Both the position numbers and the translations under genes were made by a program. Shown here piece after piece: positions 41,156-55,400 of a DNA stretch of 64,000 nt. The notes under the pieces are model-generated. The model did no database searches. It was given only the letters and a program-made list of their open reading frames with translations, and was not told the DNA's origin. How positions within the stretch are numbered: the stretch's first letter is position 1; each line of letters opens with the position of its first letter. The stretch is from Achatina immaculata. Lineage: Eukaryota > Mollusca > Gastropoda > Stylommatophora > Achatinidae. The stretch is taken from the NCBI GenBank assembly GCA_009760885.1, contig CM019692.1:57092964-57156963 (forward strand), given 5' to 3'.

Positions 41156-41844
41156 CTCTTCCCGTGCGGGAGGAAGAAACACGGACGTGTTCTGGAGTGC
41201 GGGAGTAAAAACGCGGATCTTGGTCTGTAAGGGGGTCTAGTTGTAAAATGGAATGGAAAACAGTATTTACATGTACTTCCGTATACTTAATATGTTTCAA
41301 AGTATAGCTAAATGAATGAAAATTTCATAAATGCAGACTTTTTTTAGGAAAAAAGAAGTAATGTGATGTTTTTAGACACTGACTGTGGCCAGCTCACCAT
41401 CGGCGAGGTCTAGATCTGCACTACTTACCATCTGAGATGTGTAGATTTACTTGTCGATCTCGCATTGTGATTCTGTATTGCATTCCCACTGAATGAATGT
41501 CTGAACTAACCTCCTAACTACTACTCCAGTCGTCTAAATATGTCTAGATCTACTTAGAAAACATTCAAGAGCAGCGGGGTGACCATAGGCTATGTCCATA
41601 CTTATCTACATCGTCAAAAATTGAAAAATGTCCATGCTTCTCGTCCTTTTTCTCGCTCTGCATCGCTCATAACTAGGCACTCTTTTGCCATTTTGAAAGT
41701 GTCACTGGAATCGCGGACGAAATATGTACAATCTAAATGTTACACCGCTTGTTTTAATGAAACAAACAATTGTCACTATAATGACCATATGGTAGCTTTG
41801 GGACACCGGAAGTGTCACTATATCGACCAAACGCATGGAAAGAG
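41156..41844 (-). mobile_element. TTAA element, piggyBac-like MITE, copy 4 (inverted)
   Basis: Inverted relative to copies 1-3. Right flank TTAA (41845-41848); left flank TCAA. Its body (for example TCTAGATCTGCACTACTTAC) is the reverse complement of copies 2 and 3. It interrupts the LINE between endonuclease and RT. Confidence 0.88.
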
Positions 41845-42799
41845 TTAAGCACTGCACGAATGGGCTCTGTCATGATGCAACATTCATCACTCATAACTTG
41901 GGAGATTTTTGTTTTCATCCTGTCGTGCAGCCTCATCTTTATAATCAGTTTGCTCTACATAGTGTGCAAGAAGGCCCTTTCTGTTGCTCTTGTCAGATTT
42001 CTGCCATGTCTTGTCTTTTATCCTGAAAATCAGGAATCATTCTACGTCATTCAGTTCCATTCAAGTTCTGATGAAGATGCCAAAGTGTTGGCAGGAAATC
42101 TTCAGAGCACGCTCTTTTGCAGAATTCCCCCCACTTAGCAGTCTTAGCCAGGTCTGCACACATCCCGAGAGCAGTCCACCTGCATTTCAATGCAAAGGTA
42201 GTTGACATGAGGGCCAAGTCGATGACACTGTCTGAGTTGGCAGTTTGGTCGCACTTCCATTGTTGATGCATGCAAGGTTTGTTGCGACTAATGCATCCTC
42301 CAGGTCTTCTCCCTGCCTGTTGGTGATGTCATTACCCCACTGTCTACCACAAGCAATGAAGTCACCACAGATGATGATACCCTCTCATAAACCTTCATCA
42401 GCTTTGCCACACCCACCATTCCAATGTAAGCATGGACATTGACTGACATCATGCATCTGCAGTGTCACAGTCCCACCCAGACTGCCAGCCCCCAACACTA
42501 TCACGTTATCTCATATGACATGTCCAAAGTGATGCCTGTTAACAGAAGCTATGAAACCCTGCAGATGCAACTGCTCTATCTAAAAATGTCCTGCAGGATG
42601 ACTATGTCTCTGCTGTACAATTGTGGAAGATCATCACCAATGTCTGTCGGCACGGGCTGGATATAAGTAAATGTTTTCATTATAATTCTACATACTACCC
42701 ACTGTGGAGCAGAGTAAATGAAAAAAATTACAGACACAAGCATACAACTCAATCCAATAAAAAAAATGTTACACAATGTGGTGCTAAATATCAGTTAAA

Positions 42800-45700
42800 T
42801 GCAACCCCCATTATTTAGAATCACAAAGTTTATTCAATAAAAGTGGACATGACTGATACATGTACTGACAATTCTCTTCAAATATTTACACATATAAAAT
42901 TGATATCATAGCAGTAATAAAACACTAGGACAGCTCATTAATATCCCATAATTAGTTTTTTTTTAAAAATGTCAAGAGAGAGAGAGAGAGAGAAAGAAGA
43001 AGAAGAAAACTGAAATCATGGTGAGGTGTCAATTCTGGGTAAAGAATTGTAACCAGCTGTGGGCCTGGTATTTTCCTGCACTGTTGTGACTGAGATCTCC
43101 ACTTCTGTATCAAGTTTGTGCAAACATACAAGCACATACTATGCACCACCCTACTGTCACCTGGCAGGGCATCATAATGAAACTGATGCACATCCTAAAT
43201 AGGACAAAAAAAGCTGCAGCAAGAAATCTGTTGGCTTGCACACAAATATGAACTTTTGAAGAAAAAAAAAAGTTATATATAAATGAGACGGATGCACACT
43301 TCACGCTGCCAACATGATAATGACTTATTTCACACGCCAAAAAAAAAAAAAAAACACTTAAAAAAGGCTTATTTACAGATAACAAAATGAACCATGTACT
43401 GAACACTGTAATACTGTACTGTGAAATGTGAAAGTCCCGTCCATTCCCTCCCTCTTGATGATCTCACAGCACACTACTAGTAGTGCAGCAATGACATACA
43501 TTTTCAAATAATCATTACAACTCTCAACTCATCCATACAGTCAGTTCTGATCTAACATGACTCATTCTCACAGCCGTACCTTAGACTTCCATATTAACTT
43601 TAAAAAAAAAAAATACAGCACAACAACTACAACTTCAAAGTTATCTGTGCACTATTTTTAAATACAATATTAACATATATCATCAATGTACATACATGTG
43701 AACAAAAGTCTGCATTATGCTTGAATACATACAAATCCCAAATATTTTTGTACATATTTTAAATAAATTCACTCAACTCATCTGCATGGCATCAAAGACA
43801 GTGAGAGGAAAGAAAACATCAAAGTTAACCTTGAGTATAAAAAAAAGATGTGCCAAATGACAAAGAAAGAGAAAACCAACATACTATACATGGCAGTAAA
43901 GATAACTTTTTAAGTTTTTCATATCTCTTCTCTATGTATTTTACATACAATTCAAACTGTGAAGAAAAGACCAAGTTGGAAAAACACAAAAAAAAACAAA
44001 AAACTCAAAATACTAAAAGTACCTTCAATATTTCGAAAATATTTCATGATACAAAATTAAGTTACACAACAAAATGTTTTATCAAGTTTCAGATCATTGT
44101 GAAGGCAATGACTTGAGTACAGCACTACACCCATCAAGCAATGTGACTGCATTATGTAAAATATTACATGCAAGAAGAAATTTAGCAGAAATACAAGATG
44201 GCCTCATACTTTACTCCAGTTAACAGGAATAAGCAGTTTTATGGGATGAGATCTGCATATTAGAACACATGCCTCAGTTAGGAAAATCCTTCCAAACAAA
44301 TGATTACAATCAACTGGAAAGAATATCAATAACATGGTCTCAAAATGTTTTATGAAATGATAATTGACAATCAAAAGGTCTGTTTCTGCTTGAAGAAGGA
44401 AAATGCAGCATTTGCTGACAGAAGAGAATACAACATGTGTTTTTCTTTTTTTTTTTTTCTTTTTCTTTCTAAACCTAGACATGCTTATAAATATCAAAAT
44501 CTTGAACTTCAAATCCTATTCTGCAGATTAAAAATTATGCATCCATCAACGTGTATTTGTATGCTAGCAGTCCTACAGTTCCCAGACATGTGCTTCACCT
44601 AGAATTTGTTGCAAGACTGTGTAACAGACCTAGGAGTCCTGGTGCACTGTAAAATCATGTCATACTTTAACTTGGAAATGGGCTGTGCTAACTGCATTAT
44701 GAAAGTAGACATTACTGCCATCACTTTCTACATTAACAAGCTAATACAAATCAATGCAAAAGCTAGAAGCTTTGAAAATCACGAATTTAACTTATGGTTT
44801 AACAGATGTGCCCTTAAAAGGACAATACACATCAAAATAACCCCTCTTGTACTGATGATTTTTTTTTTCTTTTCAATCGTAATTAATGCTCATTGCTAAA
44901 CAAATCTCTGTAGTCACCAGGTATGCAGTAGTATTTTATGTGCATAAAATGTTCAAACAAGAGTTCGCTTTGATGGATAAGTTACTTTTATGCTGTATAC
45001 ATTTTACTTCAATGGACAAGACATTGTATTTAATAAATCCACAGAACAATAGAAACAATTTCACATAAAGAAAACCAACAATGCAATGTGTTCATTAATC
45101 AAAAATAAAATACAAAAAAAGTGACCAAATGTGACTGCTAGTCTTTGCTCCTTCACGATTCTCTTTTATAAGCACAAGATTTGAGCAAATTAGTGTTCAT
45201 AGGTAATCAAAGGAGAGAGAAAGAAATGGGATTTATTAAATGAACTGGAACGATAAGACTGTTTGAAATGGTAATTTACACTGGGGAATAGTGAAGTCTC
45301 AGCCATACACAATGTTATGAAGTAGCTGAGGGAGAATTTTTAAAAACGTTCAAAATGAGCTATCAAAACAAAGAATAGACACAACATCTATACAGCACAT
45401 GCATGCTCATGATATTTGGCAACTCTGTCCACACACAACTCTCCACAGAAATATGAACAGTAGCTACAGTACTTCAAAAAATCCACAAACTGTACTCATT
45501 AAGCTTCAGTTCTTAGGCATTCGAACAAAAATGCATCTTCATGCTGGATACGCTGTACCCAGAAGTCTTGAACGTGTCACAAATTAGGGCTTTGTATTTT
45601 CAAGGTGGTCACTCCGTGCGCTTTCAATGTTTGGTTCAAAGCAGAACTAACACACTTCACAAGAGAAATCTGAAATATGTTTCCATGTTCATTCACGGAT

Positions 45701-45934
45701 ATGCTTGATAATAAAAATCATAAAAAATGATTCATAAGCTTATGAAAATGCGGTGTCGATAAAGTTTTTTATTTTCAAGATTGGATGAGAATATTCAGAG
45801 TCAAAAGCTCAGGCCATGTGAAAATGTAAATATATGCGACAGATGGTTTTTAATTTATTAACAAACAGCAAATCTTGGCAAAACTCTCGGGTCAGGTCAG
45901 CAGATTGACAACATGTGCTATTTGTATGCTAGCA
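42800..45934 (-). other. Probable ARID1 3' UTR
   Basis: About 3.1 kb of AT-rich DNA downstream (minus strand) of the ARID1 stop. A minus-strand AATAAA lies at about 42830-42835, just before the intergenic LINE. No coding frame of note. (GA)n at 42973-42993. Confidence 0.5.
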
Positions 45935-48636
45935 TCATGAGAACTGGGAACACTCAAACAAGACCTCAGACAGGATATTTGACACACTTTGATCCAAGAT
46001 CTGGGACATGACTAGGTTCAAAAGCCGGCTCTGCTGGCGCATGAACATTTTTCGATTGTCTGGAACATGTGCCATGTGTAGTAAAATTGTGGCCGCTCGC
46101 CTAAGCATGTCCAGTGATGTGCCCATGATCTCAGGATTGCTCTGCAAAACTTCCAGTCCCTGCTGATTGGCAATTGCCAATGCATTATGTTCTGCAGTCT
46201 CCAGAAAGTCAACAAGCAGAGACACAGATGGATGTTGGAGGGCGATAGCCCTGGCTGCGCTTGATTCACCTGCTACCAGCAAGGATAAGAGGACAATGGC
46301 AAACTCCCGAGTGATCTGGTGATTACGATCTGCCAGAAGACGGACTAGCACACTGTAGAGTTCCAGCAATCTTCTGACTGGCCTTGTGGCCAGTAAAAGG
46401 TCAACATTGATTTCATGAATACACAGTTTGCACAGAGCTTCTAGAACAAGTCTCTGTGGGGAGAGGACAGATCCTGGTGGCAATGTAGGAAGTGGATCTC
46501 TTGCCACTGATGCTGGGCAGATGACCCAATGAAGAAGACCCTCCAAAAGAGGAAAGCAGACCTGCTCCGAGAAATTGCCCAGTCTGAGGTGGCCACATAT
46601 ATTGGCTAGGATAACTAATGTATTCTCACGGAGTTGGTCCAGATAGTCCCACCACCAATGTTCGTCGTCATACACTCTGGGAGGTTCTTCTCTCTCCTCC
46701 TCCTCGTCTCCACATGGCAGCTTTCTGGGAGCTGGCTTTTCTGGGTGGCTGTGATGAAGCAATAAGAGCTGACCTAAAACTCTCATTATGCCCAAGTGTC
46801 TACATATACGAGCTTCATTGCCTGGAACACATGACAAGGAGCGGATAATATTGGATATGCACACACATCTACGACCCAACTCATCCCTGCTCTCTGGAGT
46901 TACACATAAAGGAGGATCATCCCTCTGAAATGCTTCCTCCTCTGTATTCTCATCCTCCTTAAGCATCTCTGTCACTATGCTAGCAGATAACTCTTCAGTT
47001 TCAGACACATAACTTTCATTCACTACTGCCATTCCCTCATCTAAACCATTAATCTTGATTAGCCTTGTGCTGCTTTCATCAAAAACGTGATCTGCATCTA
47101 CTACCTTGTCCTCAGCACCAGTCTCTCCAGCCCGACTGCTGGCAACTTCTACTTCCTTAGTTTCATCATTCACAGAAGTCTCCATAACAGCTGTGGTGTC
47201 CACTTCCATATTGGCTCCAACAGAGCTATTATTTGCAGTGCTGTTCATTGGCTCACTAATTCCTCCAGTCACCATTTCTTCATCACTGTCCAAGCATTCA
47301 GCTTTCAACACTGGAGGAGAACTATTACTGCAGTTATCATTCTCAGCATCATCTGTCTTCTGGGAGTTTGCTTCGCTTGCAGTTTTCAGCCCATTAACAT
47401 CAGTGGGTGAGTTATCTGAATCCATATGGTTCACCATTGGTGAAAGTTTTGGCTCTTCAATATCTCCATTTTCTAATGGTTTTGGATTGTCACCACTTTC
47501 AACCCCACTTGCCACAGGCTCTCCTCCATCAGCTACAATTCTGACATGTGTTTCATTAGACTTTACTACCACACTGACATCAACAGCACCCTCTGTTTTA
47601 AATTCCTCTTTATCTGCTTCAGCTTTTTTGTCCCTTGTGCCTGGTTTTGATTGTTCTTCCACATCATTAGGAATATTTTTCACGTGTGACTCAGTTACAT
47701 CCGTAACTTCACTTTTAATGTAAGCAGGATCACTTATAGGAGACTTCTCCTTACACTTTCTATCACCAATGTACACACTGGAATGATCAACCCCAGAGAT
47801 GGAAATTTCACCAACCGGTTTATGTGTTTCTAAATCAACTTTTGATTCACTTTCTTTAACCTCATTAACCAGCAACACAGATTCCTTCTCCAGCAGTTGT
47901 GTGTCTTTTGTATCATTCTGACAACTTTCCACACATTTTTCTTTGTGCTGTGCCTCTTTTATGGTAATATTTTCAACTGTACACTTTTTCTTCTGTTTTG
48001 AATGATCATCACACATTTTCTCTACAAAATCATCATCTAACTGACTAGTCCGTTTTCTTCTGAATTTTTCCGAAAGAAATCTGTTGGAATTGCCACTTTC
48101 TAGATGTGTTAATATATGATCTGTTATGTTCCCATGACCTGCTGACCAGTGGTCTGATTTGATGTCAAAGTGTGAAAATACATCCCACTCTTTCAAATCC
48201 AGAACAGAGCTGTCTGGAGGGTTCTGATCAATTCTCACAGGTAATCCTTTTCGAGATATCACCGTATAATTTGGACCTGAGAGTTGAAACACAGCTAGTT
48301 TGTCATTCTTTGACTCCTGACATTCCTCCCCTGAATCAATATTCTCTTTCATTGAGTCTCTGATTGATGGTACCAAACTATCTTTGAAACCCTTCTGATT
48401 TTGGTGTTTGTGTGAAAAACCTTCCTCCAGATCTCTGAATTCTTCAAACATCTGCATGAGACAGTGTCTGAAATGCTCTGTGAGTACCTCCAGCAAACCA
48501 GGAAGTGTGTTCAACCCGAAGTAGCCATAAGTGCTGTCATCATATAAAAGAATGTTAAGAGTGTCCAAGGCCCATGTGCTCTCAGCCAAGAGGCCACTTT
48601 TCAGAGATAACATCAGGCGCCACGGCTCAAAGGGAG
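45935..48636 (-). CDS. ARID1: ARID1 terminal exon with BAF250_C domain
   Basis: Acceptor TTTCTTTCTACAG precedes 48636; TGA stop at 45935-45937. 900 codons. The start [20 protein letters not shown] continues [13 protein letters not shown] and [16 protein letters not shown], all typical ARID1. Next come [20 protein letters not shown] and a basic NLS-like RRKRTSQ. After a ~420-residue acidic, Ser/Glu-rich linker, the C-terminal domain runs from [19 protein letters not shown] through [40 protein letters not shown] and [14 protein letters not shown] to the end ([13 protein letters not shown]). One unbroken frame; antisense open frames are shadows. Confidence 0.97.
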
Positions 48637-49424
48637 CTGTAGAAAGAAATATATACATTTCAAGATGTATAAAAACAAAAAGTGAAAAAACTTTAGCATA
48701 CTTATCACAGATGTATGTTATTAAATCACATCACTACAACTTCAGCAAAAACAGATCTCCCTCTTTATATGGTATTTGCAGGAATATGCAGACATACACT
48801 GATAAAGAAATATATGTATAAATGAATCTGCATATTTACCTAAATCCTTGCTGGTCAGTTTCTTTCTCTTGATGGTGGATATGCTTATGCTCTCCACACT
48901 GTCAGGGGGGAAAGTCATCTCTTTTTTGCTGAAGGATGCAACTGCCAGTCCTCCATATGTAGGCTTCAAAACAAAAGAGACATGTCAAGGTCATGGTAGC
49001 ACAGACTGGTCATGTAATATATACATAATTAAATGAATTCTTTCAATCACAACAAATCTAGGTGCCACACTGGTTAGTGTGCTCACTTATCAATCAGAAA
49101 GTCCTTTGTTCAATTTTGTGTTCTGGCAAATTTTTTTTCTGACCGACCGATGCCAGGTTCAAAACCTAAGGTTTCCCTAGGAAGACAAAGGCAGCGAGGC
49201 AAGGTGATGGCAGTCCTGCCTCAAATGCTGCAGTGGCCTAGAAATGTGAAGGCACTAACACTTCACATTCCTACAGCACACGAATGCTATGGGACAAATA
49301 AGATTCTGTACAAACCCAAAATGGCAGATAAAAAAAACGGAGCAAAATTCAAAGAAAAGTTACAGAGGCATCTAATGAAATTTCAGCCATCTTGGAACTG
49401 ATATACAATAAATATTGTAGCCAG

Positions 49425-49458
<34 letters not shown>

Positions 49459-52400
49459 GCGAATGCTTAGTGCACAGATATGGATATTTAACTAAGTAAA
49501 AAAATGACAGCTTTAGAGATCTTTATGTTTTACATGCAAATGTTACTAGGACTTTAATCAGTAAGCTTGTCAAAACTCATTAAATGTAATTATTATCAGA
49601 TGTACGACAATTTACACATTTTTGTCAAGGAGTTGTGTTTTTTTTTAGTTAATGTATCATATCAACACAGATAGCTATATTTTGCCAAAGAATTTATTAG
49701 TGGCTTGGAGAATGTCAAGTGTTTATGAGCATACAGCATTTGTTTAACTTTCAATTCCCCCCTCCCTCTTTTCCACTAAGTTTCGAGATAACAAACAAAT
49801 GTAATGCAAAGGTGTGGATTCATATTTTAATACGCTACTCTAATTCATTCATCTGCATAAAGTCTTGGGATTTAAAAATATTTGTGGCCAAAAAAAGCAA
49901 TTTGTTGTTTACAAACAGCCTAGTACTAGCTGTACACCCACTCAAGAGCTCAGCATGTTTACAGATTTAATGTGAAATCATTTCTCAACAACAGGCTTGG
50001 GCCTAGGATAAGGGAACTACATAATTAAAGTCTTACAGGCATTTTCTGTCCTGCATACCGTCCTGGCTCTCTGGTCTGAGGGGAGCTTCTATGACTTATC
50101 TGTCGATACGGACCCATGGGTGGAGTCGTAGGCGGAGCTGGTGACATATAACCTGGTCCGCCCTGTGACATGCGAGATCTTTGCATGGGGGACCACTGAC
50201 CTCCATCTCGCATTCGATCTGCAAATGAAGAAAGCCGCCACCTCATGTTTTCAAGCCACTAACATCGCTGCAATGAAACTTATATTAACTACTGGAAGAA
50301 ATTTAAGTTCAAATTTTTTATGCTCCTGGCACTGGCTCTTTTAAAGACATGTTTTAAAAGTAAACATAACTGCACAGTTATGTACAATAAGTTCCATCAA
50401 CTACATACATTAAACTATAAAGTAAGAACAAAAAAAAAAAAAAAAATCAAGTTCTGTCCACAAAATCTGTTCATCATATTCTGATACCATTAAATTAACC
50501 CCTTCTACCTGCAGAAGAGCTTATCTCCCCCCTCCCTTCCCGTCCTATGTTTAACATGATGTATAAACTAGGAATAAAGTAGGAACATCTTTATTACTTA
50601 ACAACCACAAAGTTGTGACATTTCAGCATGAGCCTTAATCATACAAACACATACAAAACGAAGAATTAGAGGAGATAAAGTATAGATTCACATGAATCCT
50701 ATGTTAAAAAAAATAAATAAATAAATAAAATGAATGGAGCACTTAGCTTGAAAGAAGATGTAGATTTTCCAACACTTGTTCAGAAATAATAAAGTTGTTC
50801 CTACTTTTGTCCTAGTTTATACATTTTGGTATCACAGCTTTACTGCAGTGCATCATGTAGAGTTGTATACTTATACACTATTATATGTTTAACAGGAGCT
50901 GAAATACAAAGGCTAAACATGAACTGTATAAGTGAAAGCAATGGTTACATTTCTTAAGTTGCCAGATAAGCTACATACTAAAAGGAGGAGAAATTCTAAA
51001 TTTTTGCAGTGAAAACTACTAAACTTATTTATTAAAAAAAAAAACATGAAATCAGTGATTAAAAAAAAAAAAAAGAATATATAAGAAAGTTCCTTCCTCA
51101 TATTATATATCAATCATCTTCCTAGAATATATCTCAAAATAAAAATGTCATGTAGCACAAATGAATGAAGCCTGGATACAGGATATTAACTGGCAACTCC
51201 CTGGAGATGATACTCAGTTAATCTACTTGTAAATTGTTGGAGGGGAAATTTGTACAGTCACCACATTCACAGCTTCAGACTTCTATTCAAAGATGAAAGG
51301 AAATGATATGAATTTTGGGTCAAAGTCTCCATTCCTATTTAAACTCATTTATGGGGCAAAACATGTTCCAAGATGGTGTATAAAAACCTGCCATAAAATG
51401 ACATGAAGTCAGTGATAACATATTCTTTCTTCCCAGACTTAATCATGCTTGATGTGAAGCTCACCCATGGATGGTCATATTGTACATAGAATAGAAAACA
51501 TGGTAAAATAGGTAAAAACAAAACCTACCATCTGGAGATGGAACTTGCCCTTCAGATTGTGCTGGTGGATAGTTCATATGACTGCCCATACTAGAACCTG
51601 ACCACTCAGAATATTGATTAGGAGCTGTCAAATTTAAATTTTTTTTTTAAAGTTTTAATTTTTAAGCAATCCAACAAAACAATAAAAGAAAAAAAAACAA
51701 AAAGAAAGAAAATCGAATTTAATACTGATCATGAGCATAATGACCAAGCTCAATTAGGACAAGAATGTGCAAGATTACAAAATACAAACAGTTGGACAGA
51801 TCAAACAAATTTTTAACTATTACTCTTTCTCCTTCACTATACACAGATTAGCTTTCTGTATGATCTGTTCAAACAATAAAACAACTATTTGATGGAAAAG
51901 TGCCAATTTAAGACAATACCCTGAATGCACTGGACTGTTAAGGTTGCTAAAAAAAAAAAAAAACCAAACTTTATAAGCAGTTTAATTAACAGATTTTTCA
52001 ATGGCCATACTTCATTATGCTGTACTGAGGTTCAAAAATGGCTTTTAGTTTAAGGCAAAAAATTTTTAAATGTGCTAAAAACACACATGATTGTACTTAT
52101 ACCTGTATGCTCATCTGGAAATCTTTTATTTGGAGTTCCGTACATTCCACTGGGACCTGGTGGTCGTGGGCCAGGGTAACCTCCACTTGAAGTCTGAGAG
52201 AAGTTTGGGTACTGGGTTGCTGAATAGCCACCTTGACCTTGATATAATGGTGCTTGCTGGGGATATTGTCCTTGGGCATCAGACCCCTGTGCAGATCTCA
52301 TTCCAACTGACTGATGGGGTCCTGGAAATCGTGGGCCTGAATACATTGGGGTGTTGCTTTCTCCAGGATGCTGAGGTGGTTGCTGAGATGGAGTCATGCT

Positions 52401-55400
52401 AGGAGCAGGACCAGGTGGCCTTATAACCATGTTGGGGCTGGATTGGTCAAACCTGGTGATTATTTCAAATACAAGCTAACAAAATGTAAAACAAATCAGA
52501 GACAACCAAACTGCAATCTTCTAATACACTCAACTTTTGTGTGAGAACTACTGCTTGCTTATACTAACATGAATCAATCTGAGCACTTTTATAACATAGT
52601 ATGTCCATACACATTTTCCAAAAAAAAAAAAAAAAAAAGACATGCTCAACTTCAAGGAGATTTTGCTACCAATTCATCATCATCAAGAGTGAAGGCGCCG
52701 TATGATCTGGAAGTCAGCAACCCTGACTGACATGCCTGCACCAAGGCTGACAAATCACAGCTAACAAAAACCCTGTCCCACATCTCCAATGCTGCTCAGA
52801 GTAAGATGCCCGACCTGGCTAACAGGGAAGGGATCACTACAATTTCTCTATGGCAATGAAGTCAAGTACTGCACTCCCTGCTTTTCTAATCTACTTAGGA
52901 ACTGAAAAAAAAAATAGCTGCATAACTCTCTCTCCATCTAACATAATGCTGTGCCTCAATACTTTCACAGCATTAGTTGCAAAACTTCATACTCACAATT
53001 CCAGGAAGACAACAATTCATCATCATCATCAAGTGAATAATAGTATTCCTCTCTTCCCTGCATTTTATGTCTTCAATATCTCTGTGACTAATTCTCTGAC
53101 CATCTTTTTCTCATGACATGGCCAGGCCAGAAGATCATTCTTTCTTTCCTGTGATGATTTGTTTGGAATCTTCTGAAAAATCTGTTACAAAATGTTCCTC
53201 CATCTGAAACAAGCTTCACTTAAAACATATATGACCTCTTATTCACACTCAAGTTTTTGCAGTTTCTATTTTTTTTGGTTCCTTTGCTCATTACTCTATC
53301 TCATACATGAAAAACAATATATTCTATATACTGTTATATGCCGCAATTTCTTTTTTTTTTTTTTTTACATGTACACGTTTTCTTCAAGTAAAAATCCACT
53401 TCTACTTTTGCTGCTCCAAAAATAACAGTGCCTTTGCTATATGCCTTTTCTATTTGTTCCAAGACTATGTAATTTACTTGCCTGTATTGACACTTTCCGT
53501 CCCCATAGTGCTTATATTTTCTCTGTGCACATCATACTGTTTCTGACACCGATACTGGTCTCAATGATTGCAGAGACATCTGTAGGTTGCTTTCACTGCA
53601 GCTACAAAGTTAGGTTAACAACCTGCCTAAGGTAACATTCACATTTCTGTAGCTCACGTTTTACATTTTTCATATTTGTGTTTATAGTTTTAAACAAAAC
53701 ATTTTAAAACAGAAGATGCTGATCACTGACCTGTCAGGCCGTTCAAACTGCTGGCCAAAAGGAAAATGATCCCCACTAGCAGATGATGGATCATTTAGCC
53801 TATTTGAGTTTGATGGGAATCCACCCATCTGCTGATCCGGACCTCCATATCCTGCAGTTGATGAAGTAGGTCGACTTGATGTGCTCGTCATTGTTGTGCT
53901 TCCCATGCTGCTCTGCTGCATGCCAGGAAAACCAGATGCCATAGGAGTTGATGTGGCCACTGGTACAGACTGTGGGGAAAGTGCAGGTTGAAGAGAACCG
54001 CCTCGCTGCTGGAGGTAACCAGATTCATCAGCAAATGGGTCCTGAACACTGATGCTATCCGAGGTAACAGGCATCTGTCCTGTTGTTGATACACTAGTGT
54101 GAGAAGGATGGGAACTGGTCGAACTGCTGGAAGGTGGTTGGGGCATTGGACCTCCTGGATGCTGCATCATAGGGCCTCCATAGCCTGGGGGTCCAGACAT
54201 TATATGAGGACCTGGGCCCATCATGTTCCCTGCTCCTCCATTTGGAAGCATCATCCCTTGCTGGCTATGCATCATGCTGGGTCCCGGACCTCCCATAATG
54301 TTGGAAGGACCCATGCCTGGAGGGCCACCCATCATGCTGCCCATTCCACCATTGGGACCTGGACCTCCCATCATGTTGTTTGGTCCCATCATCATATTAC
54401 CACTCATAATCATGTTTGGCATGTTACCATCTGGATTCTGCATGTAAGGAGGAGGCATATTTGATGGCGGATAAGAAGGTTCCATTTGACTATTGGGGAC
54501 ACTCGGTGGTCGGAATGATTCATTTGAGTTTGAGCCTGCTGGGAGGGAAAAAAGAAATTTAGCAACAGAGTAATACCCCAGTGATGTTAGCAATCTAACT
54601 AATGAAGAACAAACAACACACGCACACATTACAAAATAAATGAAACAGCAGTATTCAAAACAAAACAACAAAAATGAAGTCTGTATCTTTTGCACAAGAC
54701 AATGTAATATAAAAAATAAAGTGAGAATTATTATGCCATACCCAAAGTCAGTAGATTATTCACTTCAACAAAAGCAGAGGAAAGTTACTTTTCTCAGAAC
54801 TGGGAAGAACTTATGAATGTGTGTTACAATAAACCATTAACAAAGCCTTTAATAGAATTCTTTGCTAAGAACGCAGCAAGTCAGATACAATATGACTAAG
54901 CGGAAGGAAACTCCAATCACAACAGACAATGACAGACTTGGCTGGAAAGGTGACAAACCTGGTGAAGGTGCTCGTTTGTTCTTCTGTTCTCTTTTATGAG
55001 CCAGTTGTGCCTCCATCTGAGCTAGGATAGGTGCAGGATTAATTCCCCCTCGATCAAATTTACACTCATAATTAAATAGGTATCGAATGTAGTTTTTCTT
55101 CAGTGTGAAGGCTGCACTTGCTGATGTGCCAATATTGACAACTGTACAAATATCTCTCCACTTTTTGCTTCTTGTAACCTGTTAATATAATGTAAAGATA
55201 CTTATGGTTTTAAAGGTATACTTTTTTTTTAACAGTAAATTTTTGCATATGAATCTGGAAACTGTTCTCAGTACCATATAAACATCTACAAATTCTTTTA
55301 AAATTTAGATTTTGACTGCAAGAAATACATAAGCTGACAGATTGACATCATATTTTTATAATCTCTTTAGATGTCATTTTTCCTTTAAAAAAAAAAAATA

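Larger units (their letters stand above)
38600..42650 (-). mobile_element. Old LINE (endonuclease, RT, RNase H) split by two TTAA elements
   Basis: Read on the minus strand from right to left: an endonuclease segment (IIICGDFIACGRQWGNDI near 42370, VATNLACINNGSATKLPT); RT segments (KLLEMIFARDLISRH near 40930, LLQGSLLSPALF near 40660, SKALVNFTQATVTWFSLNSR and GVKFDCSLCFKAHVDHVITK at 40300-40490); and RNase H remnants (SDTDGQ near 39110, EIMAVMKAFIRLKSQDYTHV near 38980, KRADRLAGLAATN near 38790). Stops and frameshifts are frequent. The element lies between the ends of HELB and ARID1. Confidence 0.82.

Noticed and set aside
38546..42666. Many short open frames between HELB and ARID1
   Set aside because: All fall in the decayed LINE or the TTAA elements; none shows a complete or novel protein.
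47106..47723. 205-codon plus-strand open frame, Ser/Thr-rich
   Set aside because: Exact antisense shadow of the ARID1 acidic linker, whose Glu/Ser/Asp codons leave the complement open.
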